Below are positions 58,326 through 64,000 of a stretch of 64,000 nucleotides of DNA, one piece after another. The stretch's first letter is position 1. The number at the start of each line of letters is the position of its first letter. The position numbers were made by a program, and so were the translations under genes. The notes beneath the pieces are model-generated. The model saw only the letters and a program-made list of their open reading frames with translations. It was not told the origin of the DNA and ran no database searches. Origin of the DNA: Lycorma delicatula. Its lineage: Eukaryota > Arthropoda > Insecta > Hemiptera > Fulgoridae. The stretch spans positions 58,162,201-58,226,200 of the forward strand of contig NC_134463.1 in the NCBI RefSeq assembly GCF_047948215.1, in the 5' to 3' direction.

Positions 58326-58470
58326 CAATTAACTACACATCTCAGGAATGGTCGATCTGGTACTGTACAAGACTACACTTCATTTAGATTCATACATATC
58401 ATCCTCACTCATCCTCTGAAGTAATACTTTACGGTGGTTCCGGAGGCTAAATAGAAAAAGAGAGGTATAA
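58326..58470 (+). repeat. SINE2 tail half
   Basis: TCAATTAACTACACATCTCA, GGAATGGTCGATCTGGTACT, ACAAGACTACACTTCATTTA, TCATCCTCTGAAGTAATACT and GTGGTTCCGGAGGCTAAATA, then GAAAAAGAGAGG. The head is missing. Confidence 0.8.
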
Positions 58471-58730
58471 ATAATAAAGAAGTATTTTTCTAAAAATGAC
58501 CGTAATTTGTAAAATTTAATTTAAATGGACTAAAATCATGGAAGACTAAATTATGATATTAGTTTTAGTAAGATGCAAATCATTGATCGGCCGGCATTTT
58601 CTCATTACGTAGAAGTGAATCCAACTATTTTAAAAAGTATTATTATATTTTTGTCACTTTCCTATTCCAGTCTGATTCGAAACGAAATACCTCAACCTGT
58701 ACGCTACCAATAATATTAAGCAAAATTTAT

Positions 58731-59275
58731 TTTTGTGTTAAATTTAATTTTTGGGTGATATTCTGAAAAAGGTGTTCCAGTTGTCTAATAGAACTAAAAA
58801 ATAAATTTAGCCATTCAGTTGTGTTTGACCCTCGACGATTCCATAAGCGTTGACGTTTTTGCCATTGCAATTTTCCTGTCAGGATTTTAGGGGTGGTTTG
58901 CCATAGCCTTCCCAATGTGATTAATTGAAATCCAACCTCCAAAGAATACCTGTATCCACAGTCTAATATTCAAATCCACATAAAAGTAACCCGCCGGGTT
59001 AGTCTAATGGTTAAACTCGTCATCACAAAATCAACTGATTTTCAAAGTCAAGATTTCTAAGGCTCGAGTCCTTGTAAAGGCAGTTGCTTTTGTATGGATT
59101 TGAATACTAGAGTATGGATACCGTTATTCTTTTCTGGTTGGGTTTCAATTAACCACTTTGAAAACCACCCCTAAAAACCTGCTCGGAAAATTCTAAGAAA
59201 TTGGAATAGACGAGGGTCGAACACCACTGAATGGCAAAATTTATTTTTTAATAGTACTAAAAATTCGATTTTATA
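58731..59275. repeat. palindromic SINE2 array with unique-arm duplication
   Basis: The left arm 58731-58985 and right arm 59083-59275 are inverted copies. From the centre outward both read GTATGGATTTGAATACTAG-like SINE2 body, then GGTTGGGTTTCAATTAACCA-like, then AAACCACCCCTAAAA, GAGGGTC.AACAC.ACTGAAT and AAATTTATTTTTTA. The loop (58986-59082) carries one SINE2 head, CCGCCGGGTTAGTCTAATGG. Both arms can be read as the same peptide-like string (GSNTTEW.NLFF), but this is shared repeat and not a gene. The minus-strand frame 58727-58942 is the left arm. Confidence 0.75.
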
Positions 59276-59639
59276 GAGCGAAAGCGTCTATAATATTTTT
59301 ATTACGCATCATAGAGTTGCTCAACTGTATTATCTTTAAAATATTTAGAACAAAATAAAAGTTTTAACTTTTTTAATTTTTAAGAATTAATTATGAATCT
59401 CAGAAAAATGTGTAAAATCAAATAATCCTGGTTTTTCTTTTATAAGCCCCAAATTATGAACTAAGCAAATTAACTTACTTAAATGTGGATTATTTTTTAT
59501 TAACATTCTTTTTTTAACTCAGTTGAATTGTATTTGCCTGGAGAATCAAACCAATATATTGATATAGTTTTCTTAATAGTTGATCATCAATCAATTTTCT
59601 TACAAACTAAACATTTTCATTTATTTAATTTAAATATTT
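59276..59639. other. AT-rich spacer
   Basis: No feature recognised. Confidence 0.45.
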
Positions 59640-59840
59640 ACTACAATTTTTTTATTGACATTTTGAAGAACCGTACGATTACTTTCGGTCGCACGATGGG
59701 ATTGGGGTAGGTGAAAATGAATTTTCTTTACGTTTTGAGATAGGAGGAATAGAAAAATACCATTCATGTATAAAATATTGTGGCTCAAGAATCTCCAAAC
59801 CTACAAATCAGTTTCATTGAAATTTACATATTCTATAGTA
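59640..59840 (-). repeat. dispersed repeat RH, copy 2
   Basis: Minus strand ATACACTACTATAGAATATG, TTTCAATGAAACTGA, GATTCTTGAGCCACAATATT, ATCGTGCGACCGAAAGTAAT. Colinear with 10430-10680, including a decayed form of its hairpin. Confidence 0.55.
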
Positions 59841-59879
59841 GTGTATCTGATGTGTTTGTGTTAATTTGATGATGATTGG

Positions 59880-62469
59880 GTTTTTTCTTCTCCCACTGGC
59901 TGGATCCTTTTTTTTTTTTTATCCCCTTCTCTCCCCAACCGGATATCCAATTAAGTATAACTCAGTTGGGGAGAGTGTCCATTTACTCTAAGGAGGCGTC
60001 CCCCGCCCACCGGTAGTACGCCCGGCACGACAGGTTAGCCTCCCCGGTCTCGGATCTTTACTTCTTTGTTTGCCTGCCTCAAATTCCCCGCCTTAGAGAT
60101 GAAGTCGCCCACCACCCCCTCAGCAGGGAACCGGGTCTCGGTCTTTATGCCACGCCTCAAACCGGCGGCACCGACCCCACCGAGTGCCAGGGCACCCGCA
60201 GGGCCGACATCGCCGGCCGGGACTCGGTCTTTCTTTTACCCAACTTCTCCCCAGGAGTTCCCTCCCTTCTCAGGAACCCGCGTACCTCGGCATACGGGCC
60301 CTCCACGGAGGGACTGTTCTCCCATCCCTACTATATTCCCCGTCTTCTAGCTTCTTCTTCCTTAGATCGGAGAACTTCACCCGCGAACCTTCTAAACCAA
60401 TTCCAGTTTACAACACTGAACACTCGCCAGTTGATTAAAATATCCGGTGTTAGCCTGTTTGCAGAGATCTCACTTCTGTTGCGTGCCCATCTGGAACAAA
60501 CAAAAATAGTATGTTCAGCGTTGTCTATCTCTTGGCAGTAATCACACTGCGGTGTAGCCCTTTTTCCAATTTTATATAAATACTGACCAAAGGAGCCATG
60601 ACCCGTCAATAATTGTGTAACATAGAAGTCTATGTTGCCCCTTCTTTTACCTTTCCAATCTCTTATGTTAGGGATTAGTCTTCTGGTCCAATCCTCACCT
60701 CTTGACAGTCCCGTAAATCTTAATGTAGGCCCTTTGACTTGTAGGTCAATAGGGAGGACCTCAGTCAGTATACACAGTGCATCATATGAAACAGTCCTGT
60801 ACCCTGCAGCAACCCGTAGCAAAGCAAGCCGATGAACGCTTCTTAGTTTCATTTTGTTCCTCTGGATAGCGTCTCCCCATACCGGAGCCGCATATAGTAT
60901 CGCAGACGTAGTGGCTGCAGTTATCAACCTCCTAATCTCCATCCTTGGTCCGCCGTGGTTATGAAAGAGACCCCTCAGAGCCTTGATAGTGGGGGTTACC
61001 CTCTTACTTATCATATCGACATCGTTCCCGAATTTTAGGCTTTTGTCCAGTATAACTCCAAGATATTTTGCATTATTGACCTTTATAATTCGTTCTCCTC
61101 TAATGTCTAAGTTTATATTCCTTATAGTCTTCTTCCAGAGAAAATTATACAGCTAGATTTCGTAGGGGATATCTGCAGCAAGTTCCTTTCTAGCCACTCA
61201 TTTATTAGACTTAAAGCCCGATTGGCTTTTTCCTCTATGTTCACGACCTCCTTATCTTCAACTAAAACCGCTAAATCATCAGCATACCCTACCACGAAAA
61301 CCCCCTCCGGGTAGTTCAGTCTGAAAACCCCATCGTAAAAGATGTTCCAGAGGATGGGTCCAAGTACGGACCCCTGAGGGACACCTCCAAATATTTGGAA
61401 TGTAGATTTCCCCTCTAGCGTTTTCGCTTCAATATATCTTTGAAGGTATTGATTGATTTGATTAATCAGGTAATCGCTAATGTTCATTCCTTGTAATGCT
61501 TCAATTATTGATGGCTGTGGAACGGATACGAATGCGTTTTTAATGTCTAACATTACCATTAAGGGGAGTTTCCTGGTCCTCCTCGATCCTCTTCTGCTTG
61601 TTAATGCCCAGTTCATCACTTTATTTATCGCATTTATGGTTGAATGTCCTCTCCTGAAGCCATATTGCTCTGGGTGTAGGCAGTCCCTCTCTTCGAGTTC
61701 TTCTCTCAGCCTAGCTGCTATTAATCTTTCAGAGACTTTGCCCATGTAATTTATGAGACTAATTGGTCTGTAACCTCCGTTACAGACCATGTTGTCCGTT
61801 GTTTGTTCCTGCTTTGGGGAGGAATACTGTCCTGGATGCTTTCCAGCAATCAGGAAAAGTGCAGTTTTGCAGACCATAACTGGCTATGTCTACCATTTCC
61901 CAGGGAATAATCTTTGCCAGTCCTTTAATAAAGGCAGCCGGTATTCCGTCCGGTCCTGGGCTTTACCGGGCCTGTTCCTGCAGTTGAGTATTACACAGCC
62001 TTTACTCTAGAGTGTCCTCTAAGAGTTTCCTTTACTCTAACGGGCCTCCACGTCTCGGCCCGCCGGTCGGATCTCACTTTGCGCCCGCCTCAAACCCGCA
62101 GAGTAGGATCCACCAGGCTCGGCTATGCCGTCCCTGGATCCGCACTCCGGGAGCCGGGACTCGGTCTTTATGCCAATGCCTCTAACGGGGACCCCCGAGT
62201 GGGCATCGCCGCCGGGACTCGGTCTTTTTCGCTCGGAGGTGCGAGAGTCCCCGTGCCTCATCGCTACCGCTCACTAGTGCAAGCACGTGCGAACAGCAGC
62301 TCCGCAGAGGGCTATCCCTCATCCCCGAGTCCACCGATCCTTCTTCTGAAAAACCCTCGCCACGAACCCTAAGATGGTGTCAAAGCTCTTGGTGTCCGCA
62401 ACATGGTGCCGACGATGTTCTCCACGCTGAGCGGTCCGATAATCGCCAAGCAAGCTAGGCGGCAATCAA
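59880..62469 (-). mobile_element. R1-like LINE, internally shortened, with 14-bp target duplication
   Basis: TTGATGATGATTGG is duplicated exactly at 59866-59879 and 62470-62483. The 2.59-kb minus-strand insert is much more GC-rich than its surroundings. Order on the minus strand: a 5' segment (62469 to about 61990) without a long ORF, the reverse transcriptase, the C-terminal knuckle, and a ~450-bp 3' segment. An intact R1-type element would be about twice this length with a gag-like ORF and an endonuclease, both missing here. The 5' and 3' segments share sequence: CCGGGACTCGGTCTTT at 62154 and 62212 versus 60217, a near copy at 60131, and TTTACTCTAA near 62031 and 59982. Confidence 0.85.
60331..61990 (-). 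pseudogene. R1-like reverse transcriptase and C-terminal domain, few frameshifts
   Basis: From about 61963 the minus strand reads PGPDGIPAAFIKGLAK and FPDCWKASRTVFLPKAG. After a frameshift near 61790 it reads YRPISLINYMGKVSERLI, GFRRGHSTI and MLDIKNAFVSV (first catalytic D). GGVPQGSVLGPILWN and VVGYADDLAVL follow, with the YADD box intact. After a second frameshift near 61130, NAKYLGVILDKSLKFG leads into the thumb and a C-terminal part ending at 60331. That part has LLTGHGSFGQYLY and the knuckle CDYCQEIDNAEHTIFVC. Only about two frameshifts break ~550 codons, so the copy is comparatively young. It would have primed and copied its RNA at a nicked target; here it lacks an endonuclease. Confidence 0.85.
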
Positions 62470-62483
62470 TTGATGATGATTGG

Positions 62484-64000
62484 TTAAATCATTCTTGAAT
62501 TACGCTCAATTTAAGGTCTACAACACGCAACATAACCTCAATTTGAGGTGATGATTGTGTATTTTTCAAACGCGCTTATGCAGTGAGTCATAGTGGTGAG
62601 TGAGTTGAAAGTTGATGCTTGTGAGTAGAGTCTTCTTGTTAATTGAACGTATGTAGTGCGTTGTAATCTGAAAATCAGTTTTTCTAACTGCGAATAACGA
62701 CGGAATAGGAAACGAAAAGTCTGCTTACTTGCGCAGAACTGCGCAAGAGTTTTTTTTTAATTTCCACAATTTTTTTTGGTGTAAAAATATTCTAACAGGA
62801 TTTTTGGGGATTTTCTATTAAATTGCAATAAAATATCAATTAATAGGAGTTATTTTTAAGCAAAAATTTTACTTAATTTACATAAAATCTCAGTAGAAAA
62901 ATGTTCTTTAAATAAAACAAAATTGTGGACAGAAGGAAAACCAAGCGAAGTCAGTTTCTCATGGAATATATTTTGATTATATTAATACGTAAAGTCCGAA
63001 AACATTATGGCTAGGTACGTTTTTCTTTTCTACTTTTTATATATATATATATCACTCTGTAACTATGTATGTATATAAGGATGTCTGTATGCATATGAAT
63101 TTATTTGTATGTACACTTTATTATATAATTTAAAAAGATTTACTTTGCAATTAAATTTGATCTTTGTTTTTTTAGGAATGTGTTTATATACAAAATATTT
63201 TATGTATTTATTTTAACTTAAAATAGTTTTAAGAAAAAAAAACTGATAAAACATCCCAAGAGTATAAACATGACTATTGGCTTGCAGTTTTCTGCTTGTA
63301 GGTTGCTTTGAATACCACTGTTTTTTTGTCGTTGGATAAAGGCTAGCTAACTTACCAGTCTTGTCTAATACATGGAGATTTCAACAGCAACAAAAAAAAA
63401 AACAAAAGAATAAAAAAGAATAAAAGATAAAAAAAAGCATAACTGGAGAAGCACAACTTAAGATTTACATCTGAATTCTGGTTTATTATATAAACTTTTC
63501 TAAATATATTGACTGTAAAGACGATAATATGTAAGCTTCCTTACTGTTTTATTTTAAAATGTTTTTGAATGTAAAATAGACAAAAAATGATTCAATCACA
63601 AAATCACAAAACTGGATAATAATTTTTTGTTAAGATTTAAACATAATGGATATTTTGTATAGTCTTTGTTAATTAAACAATAATTAAACATTTTTATCTG
63701 TCTTGAATTTTAAGTTTTCATAATTTTGTTTGATAGTTAATAATTTACAGAATTACATAAATTTGTTTACATAATTTTATTTTTTGGTTTATTTATTTCA
63801 AAAGTAGTAATCGTCTAAATAATAACTAAAATTATTTCTTACTTTAACATCTGTTTATAATATAAATTTCATGCTTAATTTATTTGAATTTGTGCGCATA
63901 ATTGATTATTTGAAATTGGAATATACTATAAATGTTATAAAAATTTAAACAATTCAAATAGTAAATATATATAATTTAAAACATAATAAATTGAATTAAA
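62484..64000. other. AT-rich non-coding stretch to the window edge
   Basis: A slightly less AT-rich part at 62490-62760, then AT-rich DNA with a short TA run near 63039-63050. No exon, including no further amphiphysin exon, was recognised. Confidence 0.5.

Noticed and set aside
60066..60438. Two GC-rich plus-strand frames (94 and 84 codons)
   Set aside because: They are antisense to the 3' segment of the R1-like LINE and show no domain.
62037..62372. GC-rich frames on both strands (74 and 97 codons)
   Set aside because: They fall in the 5' segment of the R1-like LINE, which resembles its 3' segment and is probably untranslated.
1..64000. CRISPR array, bacterial operon or integrated viral genome
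   Set aside because: No regularly spaced direct repeats, no operon-like coding blocks, and no viral capsid, envelope or replicase frame was recognised.

Overview
This window looks like AT-rich, intergenic and intronic chromosome from an arthropod, almost certainly an insect. The evidence is I/Jockey-like and R1-like LINEs, Tc1/mariner transposase relics and tRNA-derived SINEs, together with one short exon that closely matches arthropod amphiphysin. A hemipteran is my guess from the style of the repeats, but nothing here proves it. There is no bacterial-type gene organisation, no CRISPR array and no rRNA. Most open frames are chance frames in AT-rich DNA or parts of repeats.

The one convincing host gene piece is at 37671-37739 (+). 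It is a 23-codon first coding exon ending in a GT splice donor and reads as the N-terminus of an amphiphysin/BIN1-type BAR protein. Upstream lies a GC-richer, promoter-like stretch with a GA tract and a TGCGCAAGCGCA palindrome. The rest of the gene was not found, so everything to the right of 37740 is probably a very long first intron or extends beyond it.

Left third (1-17 kb): broken LINEs from at least four lineages. These are a restriction-like-endonuclease LINE tail at 4.7-5.3 kb, an I/Jockey-like RNase H copy at 5.4-7.1 kb, two adjacent relics of one family (LINE-A) at 7.5-8.3 kb, and a 5'-truncated LINE-B copy at 8.5-9.1 kb with a 12-bp target duplication. Also present are a long foldback element (2.6-3.4 kb), composite SINEs and an unidentified 100-codon open frame running into a (TAA)n tract at 13.9 kb. 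Middle (17-37 kb): dispersed repeats, a Tc1-like transposase split by a SINE with a 15-bp duplication (24.7-26.5 kb), another transposase split by a SINE (27.1-28 kb), and a LINE-A copy split by a foldback element (29.9-31.5 kb). Right half (37-64 kb): a near full-length decayed transposase at 39.7-40.9 kb, a 1.8-kb foldback element (42.7-44.6 kb), two mariner relics (46.7-47.3 and 53.4-54.3 kb), and two R1-like LINEs with clear target duplications (48.1-49.9 and 59.9-62.5 kb). A palindromic SINE array lies at 58.7-59.3 kb.

The elements record a layered history: old dispersed repeats and transposases were invaded by SINEs, foldback elements and LINEs. Two SINE families with different tRNA-like heads share one tail. 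A dispersed repeat (repeat RA, at least six copies) carries a tRNA-like B-box and oligo-T stop. I found no coherent multi-gene system; the points most worth checking are the amphiphysin exon, the unidentified 13.9-kb frame, the RA repeat and the R1-like element whose two ends share sequence. Element identities come from reading translations by eye; no database search was possible.
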